Source: Archilochus colubris (Eukaryota > Chordata > Aves > Apodiformes > Trochilidae). Taken from it: a stretch of 64,000 bases of DNA. The translations under genes and the position numbers were made by a program. Each line of letters starts with the position of its first letter. The stretch's first letter is position 1. Location: contig CM041090.1 of the NCBI GenBank assembly GCA_023079485.1, positions 4,400,519-4,464,518 on the forward strand, read 5' to 3'. Below the pieces are notes generated by a model, which worked only from the letters and a program-made list of their open reading frames with translations, did no database searches and had not been told where the DNA came from. This document shows, piece by piece, positions 14,301-29,300 of this stretch.

Positions 14301-17300
14301 TAATTATTAGCTAGTTGAAATAAATAACATCTGCTCAGTGGGAAAGTTCCAAGTGTTCCACTGTGCTTAACTGCTTCCTCTTTTCTGCAGCCACAGCTCC
14401 ATGACAATTACAGCTGCCAGGAGAGGGACATACAACTCAGGACAAAAGCTGGAGTTTTCCAAAGACATTTCATTATTTCCCGTGACAAAACCACACCAAA
14501 ATCTGACTTTTACTCAAGAATGTAGTCATCCTGCCACAGAAATCTTCTGCTTTACTACTGCCATCTATTCAGACTGTGATTACACTTACATTACTCTTTT
14601 CTCTGGAAATACCACCTCTCCACAGGGGTTAAAAAAATGCCTGTCACACCTGAAGACAGTATTTCAGTGTCAGGAGATACTGGCCAGAACAGAGAGAAAA
14701 GGCTCACCTTGGAACAGTCAGCTACACTAACAAAGTGACAATAGCATATTCAGCAGAATTATTTTATCATTTCACCTTTTTTTGTTATTTCAGCCCCAGG
14801 TGAAACAATGAGGAGTAAAGAGGTGTACTGAAGAACTTTACCTGTCAATCATCTCCTGAGGTCCCTGGTCCATCCCCATTCCTTCCCTCTCTAACATCAC
14901 AGCATCCAGGAAAGCATCTTCCCAGAACTGCATCTGGTCCCACAAAGTTGAACGCTCTTTGCCTGTGCAATGTACACAAAATTCACTACAGTCAAATACT
15001 TGAAGATTAATTCCTGTTCCTTCCCACTCCTTGAACACACCATAAGCCAATACACAATTAAACCACAGGCAATATCACAACTGAAGGGAAGTGTAAAAGG
15101 AAATACAAGATTTATCTCTCATTCTATTTTGTGGCACAATCTTTTCAAACCCTTACACAGAAGTACCTTTCATCTCTGCTCTTTAAGGAGTCAATCTTTT
15201 CTGTATAGTGTAAACACTGTCCAACAGAAAGAAATATCTCACACAAACACAGATCATGGCAAACACACAGAGAAGCAGAAAGATAAAGATTATTACTCAG
15301 AGAGAAGGTTTCCATTGCAGCATCCTCTAACTGGTCCCAGACAGATCCTTTATCCCTACCTGCACCATTCCAAGCAGGCAGGAACGATAAATGGAAAGGA
15401 TGAAAAACACAGTAAGAGAGAGCTCGAGATTAACAGCACATCCAGATGAAATACATTTCTAAAAAGACAACATATTCCTAATTCAGGGATACACTTGAAG
15501 GCCACTAGCACTCTGAGTTTAAGATCTAAGACTTAAGCCTGACTTTAAGTTCAATGACTTCAGATGAAGGATACTTTTCCAGCACCAGAGATACACTTTA
15601 ACAACTCATTCATAGCTTTCTTTCTCCCCTTTTTCCAACAGTTTAAAGAACTGGTATTCAAGAACAGCAAAAGACTTGGATAAACTGCATTTTATGCAAA
15701 CTACACCATTCACACCCATCTCCTCTTATTCAGTCTCCCCAGGAAATCTGTGGCTTTACTCAGAAGGGCCTGAGGCATCCTCCTATTCTACCAGCACAGA
15801 CAACAGTAAATGATTTAAAATAACCTCTGGAAATGTAAAGATTCCAGTTTGCATCAGACATGACTTCACCTGAACTTCTGTCTAAATAGTTCCCTTCCAG
15901 CAAAGAAAATTAAAAAAAAAAAAGTTTACCCAAAAGTCCTTCATAGAGATAGACACGTTGGTTTCCATCCTCTGGAGCTCTCCCTGGAACACTGCCTTTG
16001 TTATCCTTCACACTCTGCTTCAGGTTGTGAGACTTTGCCTGAAAAATAACACCAGGAGTATCAGACATTTTAATTCTGCACAGGGTTGTTTCTTGCAGTC
16101 CACTCTTGTGTTTAACAGGTGCAGTTTGCAAGCAGTACTTCCCAGATGCATCTCCCAGAAATGTTCACAAAACAAACAAATTGCTTTGTCCAAAGTGCAA
16201 GGTAAGACACTTAAAAGTCCAGAGTTGGACAAAGCAAAGACAAAGAGAGACAGACAGAGAAATCAAAAAAGGAAGGAAAACAAAAAAAATGCAAGTCCCA
16301 AACTAAGGGAAAGAACAGATAAAATTTCTGGTGTTGTCCCTCTTATTTTATGCTTATGCAGTAAGTTTGCCCAAATTCTATAGTAAATATTTTCAACTGT
16401 TAATGAAATAGCTAAATATCACTATTCTTGTCCAGACTGTGAGGAACAGAGGAAGAAATAGAAATATGCACCCTTCTCAGGATGACACAGAAAATTAATA
16501 TCCACAGGCAGAATACCTGGGCTCTCTCTCTTAGACTTTAAAGAGTGCCTTTGCCATTCAAAAAGGCATGAAGTTAAGCAAATGATTACATATCATCTGG
16601 TCTGAATTAAATTAAATAGCAAATAAATCAATATTAAATAAATCAATTAATTAAAATAATATTAAATCTGGGAAATTAAATACTGCTAACCTGTAACATG
16701 GTGCAAGATGTGAATTTCCTGTTCTGAAAGAACCAGGTACTGAACAGGAAATGAAGAAAGTTACATGGATCCCTACAAAATTACATCCTTAAGTCATTGC
16801 TTAAACCTCATAGCATTGATTAAACCTCAAAACAGAATCAGAAAAGAATAATAAACAAGGGAAGTCTGCAGCGCCCTTACAAAAATAGAGCTAGTAGCAG
16901 AGTTTGTCTCAATCTCACTGTCTGACACGGCGCCCCTGGATCCTGTCAAATTCCCACCATTTTCCATGCTGGGGCCATCACCAGCATTGCTGCTCAAGTC
17001 ACTGTCTGCTCCCAAAGTCTCTCCAGAACTGTTACTGACCTGGGGAGAAAAATAAAGCAGTTAATAAAGCAGAAAAAAAAAGACACCGTGTAAAATGCCT
17101 CATAAGGCACGAAGTAAGAAGCAATACTACTGAAGGCCACATTTAATTTATTTCTTTCAGTAACATTATCTTCTCATCAAATCCTACTCTGTAGAAAGAG
17201 ATGGAGAGAAATTCAAAATGCCTTCAGAAAAATTACTGAATTATTTAGGTTGGAAGGGATCTGTTAAAATAATCTGCAGATAAGACCACCTGCTAGGGTC

Positions 17301-20300
17301 ATCTAGATTACATTGCTGAGGACCGTGTCCAGTCAGGTTTTTAAAATCCTAAAGAGGGAGAATCCACAACCTTTTTGGGAAAACTGTTCCAGTGTTTGAT
17401 CACCTTCAAACTAAAAAACTGCTTTATCGTGTCCAATCAGAATGTCCTGTGCTTTAATTTTTGTGTGGACTGCCAGAGGGTACCACTGAGAAGAGTCTGG
17501 CTCCAATCCCTCTCATCAGATATTTACACCCATTGGTAAGATCCTCCTCAACTTTTATCCTTCTTGTACTGGGGAGCCCAGAACTGGACGTAATACTCCA
17601 GATGCAGCCTTACCAGAGGCTGAGTAAAGCAGAAGGATCATCTCCCTCCATATGCTGACAATGGGCTGTTCCTCCACAATGGTGGATTGATTGCTGGCTC
17701 ATGGTCAGCTAGTTGTCCATCAGGATCCTCAAGGCCCTCTCCATAAAGCTGCTTTCCAGCCAGTAAAGCCCCAGCATGTACTGATGCCTGAGGTTTATTC
17801 TTCCCCAGAATGTAAAACTTGGCATTTTCCACTTGTTGAACTTCAGAGATTCCTCTCTACCCATTCCTCCAGCCTGTTGAGGTCTCCCTGAACAGCAGCA
17901 ACAAACAATTGTTGTATTGGTCAATCCTCCCAGTTCTGTAGAATCTGCAAAACTCCTCTGTACCATTATCCAGGTCACCAGTGAAGATGCTGAATGGTGT
18001 TGTCCCCAGTACTGACCTCTTTGTGATGCTGATCACAACCCTCTGGACTCAGTTACTCATTTTTCAGTCCATGTCACTGCTCACTTACCTAACCCAGGCT
18101 ACGGCAGCTTGTCTGTTACAGGACACAGTATGCTTTTCAAAAGCTGAGATAAACAACTGCTGCTCTTCCCTCATCCACCAAGATAGTCATAGAATCATAG
18201 AATTGGCTGGGTTGGAAGGGACCTCAGAGATCATCAAGTCCAACCCTTGATCCACTCCCCCGTGGTTCCCAGCCCATGGCACTCAGTGCCACATCCAGGC
18301 TCTTTGGAAATCTCTCCAGACACGGAGAATCCACTACTTCCCTGGGCAGCCCATTCCAATGCCTGATCACCCTCTCCAGAAAGAAATTCTTTCCAATCTC
18401 CAACCTAAACCTCCCCTGGCACAACTTGAGACCCTGCCCTCTTGTCTTGCTGAGTTGCCTGGGAAAAGAGCCCAACCCCCCCCTGGCTCCAACCTCCTTT
18501 CAGGGAGTTGTAGAGAGCGATGAGGTCTCCCCTGAGCCTCCTCTTCTCCAGCCTCAACACCCCCAGCTCCCTCAGCCTCTCCTCACAGGATCTGTGCTCG
18601 AGTCCCTTCACCAGCCCAGTTGCCTCCTTTGGACCTGCTCCAGGACCTCAATCTCCTTCCTGAGCTGAGGGCCCAGAACTGGACACAGGACTCAAGCTGT
18701 GGCCTCACCAGGGCTGAGTACAGGGGCAGAATCCCTTCCCTGGACCTGCTGGCCACGCTGTTCCTGATCCAGGCCAGGATGCCATTGGCCTTCTTGGCCA
18801 CCTGGGCACACTGCTGGCTCATGTTCAGCTTCCTGGCAATCCAGACTCCCAGGTCCCTCTCTGTCTGGCTGCTCTCCAACCACTCTGTCCCCAGCCTGTA
18901 GCTCCCTATGGGGTTGTTGTGGTCAAGTGCAGGACCCGGCACCTCTCTGTACCAGGATATAAGGGTGGCTGAGCATGCTTGTCCCTTTGTAAGGTGGGCA
19001 TTGGAATGGGTTGCCCAGGGAGGTGCTGGAGTCACCATCCCTGGAAGTCTTCAGGAAGCATTTAGATGTGGAGCTTCAGGAGATTTTTTTAGTGGGTGTG
19101 GGAGTTGGATTACAGTTGGACTCGATCTTGGAGGTCTTTTCCAACCTTAATGATTCTACAGTTCCATGATAAATCCATAATGTAGAGCCATAAAAACCTT
19201 CTTCACTTGCTGTACTTCCTGTGTTTGGGAAAGTTTCCTGCATCATCTTTCCCAAGGGCTGAGGTGAGACTGACCAACCAGCAGCTCTTGAGGTCTTAGA
19301 TCTTGCCCTTATTGAGGATGAGTGGTTTTTGCTGCCTTCCAATCTTTAGGAACCTTGACTGTTCAGACACAATCAAGAGAGGCCTCACAATGGCATCAGT
19401 CATCTCTCTCAGCACTTGTGTCTCAAACCCCTCAGGAACCATGGATTGATGTATATCCAGTTTGTAGAAGCACTCCCTAGTCTGGTCATCCTCCATAAGG
19501 GTCTTTCTTGTCCAGACTTTTTCTGGTCTCTAGGGTCTGGCTTTTTTGAACATCAGCTTTAGGCAAAGAAAGCCCCAAGTACCTCAATCTTTATCATGTG
19601 TCAGCAGTTTCCCTGCCCTCCTCAGAAGCAGGCCCACATTTTCCCTAGTCCTTTCTCTTGCTGCTTCTGTGCTTCTCCTCTTTTCATTTGTATTTCTTGT
19701 CAGTTTCAACTCCAGGTTGATATTGGCTTTCCTAACCCTGTGCCTGCAAGATAACACAGCAAATGTACACTCTCCCTGGGACACCTGCCCCTGCTTCCAT
19801 CTTTTGTAGACTTCCTTCCTATGTATAACTTCAGTTAGGAGCCCCTGGCTTATCCATGAAGGCCTCCTGATGCCTTTGCTTGATTTCCTACTTGTTGGAA
19901 TGGACCTTTCTTGAGCTTGAAGGAATACATACTTGAATATCAACCATCTCTTTTAGATCCCTCTTCTGCCTGAAGCAGTAATCCCATAAATACATTTTTG
20001 GGTCCATTAGAGAAAGACAATGTTATTCTTGTTACAGGCTAGCAAGCTAGAGATTTACTGGCAGGCTGTAGTTTAGAGATAAGAAAAAACAACAACAAAA
20101 AGGAAAGTTTCTTGGGTTTCATCCCTGGAATATGCTCTATCAGATAGCATGTAGGCTCATTCTTTTTTTACTGGATGCATCCCTGCTATCTTTTTCTTCT
20201 AGGCCTGTAGCTGATCAGAGATTAAGCAGATATATTTTGTATCATTCTAGTGCTCTAAAACAATACACCAGAACCTTTGTTCTTATTTTTAATGCATCAA

Positions 20301-23300
20301 ACAATCTCCCTTTTTTTTGCTCCCAGGTTATATTTTTGAACTTCTGGTTTTTACAGATGGCTTACACACAACTAAAGTATATTAATAAAATTATTGCAAT
20401 CCACCATTTCCACAAACACACCCACAGCTAGGAACATGTAACAGGAAGAAGCACCATATATGAAGGGTACAATCTAACAAAGCACAATGTATGTTCTGTC
20501 AGACACCCATGCTTGCCACTCACTGAGAGGCTCTGGAGAACTCACAGACACACATGATGTTTGCATAACAATCAGCAACCACACCACACAACATGAAGGC
20601 ATGAAATGCCCTCCCTCACTTTTCAGCAAGCATTGACACCAAGATTTGACTTTGGGCATATCCTACCACTGTGCTAACTTCAGAATCCTGGCTTGTACTT
20701 CGGACCATAACTGCTGGTCCTCCACTGGGAAGAGAGTCAAAATCACTCTTCTGCAATCAAAAGATATAAAGGACAGGAAGAATATTCACATTAGTGTTTA
20801 TCATAAGGAGAGAGCATTACCTCCCATTCCCTTGGGGTCTTGAATCACACACCTTACACTTAGTTTATTTAGCCAGATAAATAGGAACTACTGCCTGCGT
20901 GTCAAAAAGAACATTGGGTCATACAACTGAGGAGTTTGCTATGATCAGTTCCCTACAGGAAGCGGGGAAGAAATTTTCCTGAAGGAGCATTTAAAAAGAA
21001 TGCTCAAACTCTTAGAATTCTTCCCACAGTTAAGTGGTAAAACGCAGAATCCTCTCTACAGCCACATAAATAAAGCAAGCATAGGAGCCACTGACCTGAG
21101 AACCTGAGGTCAAACTGAGGCCACTGTCTGCACTGATTTGGGATTTTTTCTCATCTGTTTCTCCCAAATCAAAGTGTTTCACACCTTCTGGCCCTGAACA
21201 CAAAGGAAAAAATAAATCATTACTGTATCAAGAAAAAACAAGGTGGCAGAAAACAGATGACAGACTGAAAGCAGGACCAGTATCAAGGAAATAAATTTGC
21301 TTTTTCATTCCTTTGATTGCTGTTATTTGTTGCTATTGAACAAGGCCAGCAGGAACCACCTGCCATTTTTTCAAACATCAGTCTGAATTTCAAATACTCC
21401 AAAGGCATAGTCCAGGAATGACCATCACTGAGCAGTAACTTTGTTAGCCATTCAAGAGAGAAAAGAGAAAGAGGACAGACAAAGGTCATATAACTTCCAG
21501 TTACAATAATACATGCAGAGCAGTTGCCATTCAATTCTAGGAAGCCACTTCCTTTATTCTTGGTAAATAAAGGATACTTATTTTAAGGTCAGAATTCATT
21601 TTTGAACAGCTCATTTGCTCAGATTCTTGGAGTTTGTTAGGTTGCCTGCAGCAACTATCTTGGCAAAAATCAGGCAACACATGACAACATCAATAGCAAA
21701 CACTGATGCTGCCCCAGTAAGAATTGCAAGAAAGAAGTTTCTGTGATGCTGTACTTCACAACATTCCCCAGTTACATCAAGAAGTGGCTCCTCCAGACTT
21801 GGCAATCAAGTAGGTCAGTAGCAAGAGAAGGAGCCAGAAAGCCTTGAGTCATGCACTTGTTAGTCTGCCCATCCAAAAACAAAAAAAATAAAAAAGGGGG
21901 GAAAGAAACCAATACAGAACTTTAACTCAATTTCCCATGCAGTTCTAGAATCACATAATCTATTGTCCTCTGATGGGATGGCAGAAGGAAAAGATAATGA
22001 TGGAGAGGTAGAGCCTGGTAAGAAATTTGGGTAAGCACTGAATGAGGTAAATAATGAGGCAAGAAAAGAATGTGTTACAGACTGTGCACAGAGTGCCACT
22101 GCTCTCAGAAAGGGGAAGAGTCTGAATGCAACATGTCTGCCATAGCCATATCTGCCAACTATTCAGTAAAGGAAGACATGATCAGCAGCTGGAATATTTG
22201 TATTCTGTATCCATGACTATCTCTCCAGTATCCCTAAGCAAACAATGCCACTCTCTCTGATAACCACTGATCACAACAACCTGGGATTTATGGACATGTT
22301 TGTACTTTATGTAATACTAGAGAGGGTAAGATAGTGAAAAGGAAAGAAAAAGGGAAGGGAGGAGAGAGAGAGAAGGATAATATACAAAGATTTGTGGGAG
22401 TGAGCTGGAGATGGTATGTAAACTCATGGATAGCAAAGCCATAAGCGGGCTGTGCAGTACATACTAGCTTGCTACTTGAGCCTAATTCTCCATATGAAGT
22501 GTTTTACAGAGGGTGTTCTTCACTTGTTACAGTATTCTGCCTCTAAATCCATACACCTTTGTTGCTGTAAATCAAATAATCCAAGATTCTAACAAAGAGA
22601 AAGTATAAATAAAATTTACTTTTAAAAAATAGCTAAAAATATCATTTTGAGGAATTTAGTCTTGTTTTCCACTGAAATACACATTGTTCTCTTCTAAAGC
22701 TCTATTTCCACCCATTCAAATGGCCACCATTTCTAGTTCTGAACAAGAATGCAGCAAAAAGTTTTATATCTCATTCCTACAGCAAGAATACTAAACATCA
22801 CCCGGGTGTTTTAAGCAATTTAAGAGTTCCCTGTCTCATGACACAATTCAGATATATTTCCAGCAATGTGACTTCTAAAGCAACTGAAGCAGTGCAGGTA
22901 TTTGACAGCTGTGGGCAATACTGGTAACTGAGTCTAAGCAGCACAATATTCACTATCACATTGCTGTCACCTTCAATTTACAGGCACTTAAAAGCCTCCC
23001 CTTCCTGACTTTATGGAGCTGTATGTCTCCTACAGCACTAAAACCTCAATTTATCCCTCCCAATGCAGGCACCTACCCAAAGGCCCAGTTTGGGAGAGCA
23101 GGTGTGTGCACATGCTGTGTGTCTGCCTCAGCAGAAAGCTTAATTCAGAGCTTAAAATTCAGAGCTTAAACACAGTAAGGTGTAACTGCAGGTGTGCCCC
23201 ACTTGCCCCATTCTCTCTGAACCAACTCCAGATGTTTGCTTGTATTTAACTGAAGTATTTCAGTGGGGAGGCCAAGTCAGAGTGTCAAGAATTTGTACCC

Positions 23301-26300
23301 ATGCATCTTTGCTATTAATCTTCCCCAGCCTTCAATATGTAAAAGGGGCATCAGCTCTGTAAAGCGGAAACCACATTTATGGTTAGTAAGCACCCACCAC
23401 ATCACTGTTTCTATAAGCCAGGTACTGCCCTTATGTCCCAAGTCCCTATTTACAACAGTAATAACCAAAAGAGCAAAATCTTGTTCTACAACTGCAGATA
23501 AGACACATTCAGTATTTTTTTCAGCATCATATTTCAGCAGATGCTACAATTTGTGCAGATTGAGACTACTATTTAGACTCTGCAAACAGCCTCAGACTAT
23601 TTCCTCTTCCTTTATCAAGGGATATAAAAAAAAGAAATGAGGTGGATTCCTTATTACAAGGCTATTCTCTGAACAGCCATCACTAAATACAACTCTTCAC
23701 ATACACCTTCTCTCTCCTCCTCAGAAGTGTTTTTTGTTGCAGACAGACTGTGGTCATAAACTATTCATAGTTGATGCCAGGTCACAAAATTTGCCATCCC
23801 ACAGCTGGAAAGAACAGAGAATTCTTCATTCCAGTAATAAGCAATCTATTAATGTCAAAGACTTGTAAAGTAAAACTGTTCATTAACTTTTAAGAAAGGA
23901 GATGGAATATCTTAAAGTCCTCCCATGTGTAGCTTCTATGGTGAGGATGCAGAATATCTGCTTCCCCTTCTTTGAAGAAGGCAACAACATTCAGGGGAGA
24001 GAAAAAAAGAAAGGAAAAAAAAAATAAAGAAAAAGAAGAGGCATTGAACACAATTTCCCCAAGGCAAACACTGATCTGCCTGGTCTGCTGTATAATGCAG
24101 GCTTCCTTGATAGACCTTTGTTCTTGTGGGCATAAAACTCTGTGCCATAGATGCAAGCTCACCCTGTACCTGGGGAGTTGGCAGTTATGGGGAGGCTGGA
24201 GTCAGTTTCTAAGTTTTTTAATTTCCTTACTCGTTTTTTCCAAAGATTTTTGCTTTTTCACTTCCTGGTGCTTGTTCCACAATTCTACCCAAGATGCATT
24301 GAAAGCAGGAGAGAAAGAGAAAGAGTCAGCAGCTGGTCAGACAGGTGAAAATGGGGAAAAAAATTGAAACAAAAGCCCCACCCCTTCATCTCAAAAGAAA
24401 GAAGGAAAAAAAAGAAAAAACAAAAAAAAGGCAGAAATTCATGACAACTACTGAGTGAAGGGTTAATCAACACCATTTTACAAGAAAACAATGTTAAGAA
24501 TGGAGTACTGCATCATCTCTCATTTACAGAATTTGAATGCTAGAGATGACTTCATACAGTGAACCAGCTAAGGAAAAACTGCTATTATTGATACATTTTA
24601 TTTAATTAACCATCTTCCTTGAGAAAGGCCTCTAGGACTGTCAGATATTTATTCCTCCAAAATGTAGGCATCTCAGAAACTCTACTTAACAGAACCAGTT
24701 TAATGTCTCTAGTTTATATCACTGAAAGGAAAAGGCACAAAAACAGCAGCAGCAATTTTAAGAAAATTAAAACTGCAGGTTAGCAGAATATTTAACCAAT
24801 ATTATAGCTTAAAAATTAACACAAAGTTTACAAGTTATTTTTGACCTGACAGCATTCTCAATAAATGCTTAGCTTTCCCTGCCAGCCAGCACCACAAGCA
24901 AAAGGCTGAACTTCTCTGCATCCACTTGCTCCTATCTGGCTACAAAGATTCAAGAACAGGTGAGAAGAAAAATGAGCAAGATATCAGTGATGCTTAATGC
25001 CACCTTCCCAAATTCAGATTGGGTGACAGCACTACAATCAAGTCAAGGAATCCCAATGCAGAGAAAAGGAAAAGTCTTCAGTCTGCATTCCCTCTTTAGC
25101 CCTGAGGCACAAGTGATGAGGCACTTGCACTTTTTTATCACCCACATTTCTTAAACCTCTGAAACAAAGTCATCTTTCCTGCTCAGAAACATCACATCAC
25201 TCCAGGTACCAGCCTGTCAGCCAAAGGAAACCCTGCAAGCAGAAATGCTGAACTGACTGACTGCTGGGAACAGCTCTTGCCCCAGAATAGTTAAGGCTGG
25301 GAATGCTACAGAGGAAAATTATCTTTGAAAAGCAGCAAAAGCAAAGGGAAGGAAAAAGAAGTGCAGGCTTCTACTGCTCTTCAAGAAAACTGGCTGAGCT
25401 ACTAAAAGGTCACTTGAAGTGTGTCAGTAACCCATGTAAATGGCAGCAATCAGTACAAGATGGGCTCTAAAAAACTTTTATTAAGCAAAATGTCTACTTA
25501 AAACCAAATTTTAAAAAAAAAGGATAGTGCTACAATTATGGAGGAAGGCTCCAAAGTATTAAACATATCCGGAGCAAGGCCTATGTAATAAGGGAGAAAA
25601 AGCCAGAAAGACAGCTGCTAGCCAACTGATTGCTACATCTGCTTCATGTTCCTTCAGCTTTCATAAGTACATGGATAAGATAAAATTGCTTAGGGTTCCA
25701 AACAGCATCCTACAGGCTCATCTAGCTGAGCACACACTGATACAGATCATCTCTTCAAGATGTACTGATTTTTTTTTGTTTTTGAAAAGATCTGGCCTCC
25801 TAAGTGCTCAGTCTTCATGGTTTTACTTTAAAAAACACAAGGTTGAAAGCTACAATACCTGCCATTAAATTTTTTTTAGGTGTCTTGCCTGTTAATTATC
25901 AATATTAGCATATTAAACACAGCCTAAATTTTACTCTCATCTACTTTGTCAAAGAAGAAAAGTAAAACCTCAAATAAAGTGAAGAAGCATACAACACAAC
26001 CCCTATGCAATCCAGATAATACACAGGTAGACTTTTGTCTCATGTAGTCCTGTCCACACTTGCCCTTTCTACAGTCCTGCTGGCCCAGTTTCCTTTTGCC
26101 ACTTCCTGTTGCTTGCAAACATCAGTCACACAGAAAGAATAAAAAAGTTGCCTGAAGTGTAATGAAATTCAGAAACAATCAAGATTAGAATGCTTCTGGG
26201 AGAAAACTGCCCTGGGTAGTTTATCCAAGAGCAGAGTGAAAACACAAACAATTCCTCCTTGAGATCCAAGGTGTAGATGAAGCATGTTATAGAAGCAATG

Positions 26301-29300
26301 TAGTGTGTTAAATGGAGAGAATGCAAATAGAAACTAATGCCACAACAGAAGTCCCTCCTCCACTTCACAAGCACCTCAATACACACCAATGGAAGCAATA
26401 AAATTTTCTTCCTTTAGACTCCTTGTGTCAAACTCTGCTGGCCCTTTGCCTGCAGGGCTTGGTGCCTTTGGCATCCGCTGAGGTACAGGCAGTTGCATCA
26501 CAGGTTTGGGCTCCATTCTTGGGGATGATGCAAGATCCTTGCCAACTGGAGTGATGGATCCATCTGTTGGGCTTCGTTTTCTCTTTTCTGGTTCTTCAAA
26601 GGAAAAAAAAACAAACACCAAAACATTAAAAAAGCCCCAAACAAACAAACAAAAAAACCCCAAGACAAAAGAAAAAAAAAAAACAAACAAGGGAAAAGGA
26701 AATGAGAGGAGAAGATGAGACAGATGGTCTCACCTAAATAGTAAAGCCTAGCATTTAAAATATCTCAGTCCGACATTTGCCCCCAGAGGTCACCACAGCT
26801 TGCAGATAGTCTGACACAATCATTGAAACAGGAGAAAAGAAAGCCAGAGTACTGGTTTTAGGATACTCGAAGTATGCCCTCCCTGTATATTTGAAACCCA
26901 GGAATCTTCTATGACACAGCAACTGCTGTATTCCCTCTACTGAGTTGAGTAAAATTTAACAACTTTGCCTCAACTACCAAGAATGTAACTTCTAGAATAT
27001 AAGCAAGCTCCTCTCACAGTGAAAAGATTATAAATAAAATCATTTTTGATGGATAACACTAGGTGAACTTCAGTTTGGAAAAATAAAATCCAAAACTATC
27101 AACTATAGCTCTTTTCCATCAGACTCCAAGACTTCCTATAATCACATCCCCAGAGGCACTTTGCATTATTTCTCTGCAGCAGACTCCCCAGTTTGAATTA
27201 GAGCAAAACTTTCAGAATGGAGTAATTAAAATTAGGCTTTCCATAAAGAACCTCATGCAATTCTGCATTAACTGTTTCAATTGCTGATGCCAATAGTCAA
27301 AAATTTCATATCCTAATATCTAAATTTGTCATACTAATAGACAGTGTGATACCTTTGTCCAGCAGATTACAGATTGTGCTATCAGCAACACCTTTCCATT
27401 GGGATAATAGCTGAAAACAACCAACACTTAACAGTCAACAGACTGAACACCTCCATCTTTCAGAGCAGAAGTGTTTCCCAATTCCTTGCAGGTCTTCTCC
27501 AGAAAACTCCTCAGTCTTTCAAGATGTACTGATCAGATATGGAAACACTACCTCAGCTGTGGGTCTTATTAGTGACATATTTGCAGACAACACAAGAGCT
27601 GCATTCCAAAACAAGATTCCCAGGTTTACACAGTGCTACCCTCTCCAATTTTTAAAGACACAGTTAAGAGTGGGAAGTTCACACATAGCTGTCACTTTCT
27701 TTCTAGGATGTGGTTCCCAACCCTGCTATTATTGCCAACTGTACTTATTCCTAAACACAAGTCCTTACTTTGGCCATATTAAAGACATTTAATTACAACC
27801 ATGCTTTATTAAGATTCAGCTTCCTCTAGACAACCTATATCCATGATGCCCTATTCAAGCAGTATGCAGCATATGCAAAGAGAAATATTTTAGGATGACT
27901 AGGTCATTAGTATATGTTAAATAACATAAAGATAAGCACTAATCTCTTATCAAATTTCTAGAATTCTCCACATCAAGTCATTGACAACAGGTAAAACATC
28001 CTACACAGCTAAAATTTGACTATAAATCAAGGTGTCATACTATAATGACAGATGTCCTTAAAAGATGCATCAAGGCTTTGAAAGCTCATACTAAATTTTG
28101 TCTACTAGGACCATAATTTATTTACTGAGTAAACACTACTTACCACCAAAACATGGTATCTGGCATTACACTAGAAAGACTTCAGTCTAAAACCACTGAG
28201 TTACTCAATAAGCTACTCATCAGCCACTCTAATTTTGCTTCAGTATCAGACTAAAAGGTTTATAGTTACCACCATCAGCCTATTTGATACATCCAGGACT
28301 GTTCCACTAGCACAGCTTTCCTTACCTTCCTCAGCATTCTAACAACAATGGGTAATGAACACCTGTAACCTACAGGGTATTTAAGCCAACACATAAAATC
28401 CCCCATGCAAGCTACGCAGAACACCAACAACCAAGTGTTTGCTAAAATGTTATTCTGTTAGAATTAAATAAATACATTTCAATGACCTGAGGTTTTGTCA
28501 TCTTTTGCACTTAATCCTTTTGCATGTTTTGGTTTTGGGTTTTTTTTTGCATTCAGAATCAGATTTTAAGAAGAAGCTGAAAAATGAAGACACCTTTTCA
28601 GAGTTTCCAATAGTCCTCACTGACAGAAGAATCACTGTGTAATGCAAGGTGGTTGGTGAGACATCAGTCTCACATGATTCCACATTAGAAATATTTCCCT
28701 CCCTATACAGGTAGCCTGAAATAATTTCCAAGACTGTGGTTGGGACAGCATCAGCTGAAGGTCCCCACTCAGAATTTCCACTTCATCTGTAAAAGTCACA
28801 GGTTTTGTATCTTGCTTCACAGTTTCCATTTTCAATCCAGTATCACTACGGCCATTTTTTTGCTTTGGGCCAGTTATATGTACACATGAGAATGGTTTCA
28901 GGTTTTGTAAGGTTCCAGTTTAATGTTAGGATGCTGGAGTTCTCACCTTTTCTGAAAGTGTCGTAAAACCCACGAAATCCCGGAAGCCACAAAACAGTTC
29001 ACAATAAGGAACTTGTTTGGCTCATAAACACTGTGTTCTCATCAATACCTTGCTTACCTTTGTTGTAATAGTGAGTATGTGCTATCTCTAAGAGGCCAAA
29101 GACACTGGCCATGCCTCCTAGGCCAGCATTAGCATAGGACTGCTCCAAGCTCAGCACAGTGCACTTCAGTAAGTCCAGCATGCCCTTGTACACCTTGCGG
29201 CTGATCTCCTGCAAGGGAAATCCCCTTCACGTCACCACTTCAGAAGGTAGAGAGGAATTCAAGCACATAAATTCCACCACAGCAGCTTTTTAGGAGGCTC

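Noticed and set aside
14970..15449. Plus-strand frame of 159 codons
   Set aside because: It spans MADD exon 25 and its introns in antisense and has no recognisable domain.
18276..18901. Plus-strand frames of 93-130 codons
   Set aside because: They are antisense shadows of the minus-strand CR1 reverse transcriptase.
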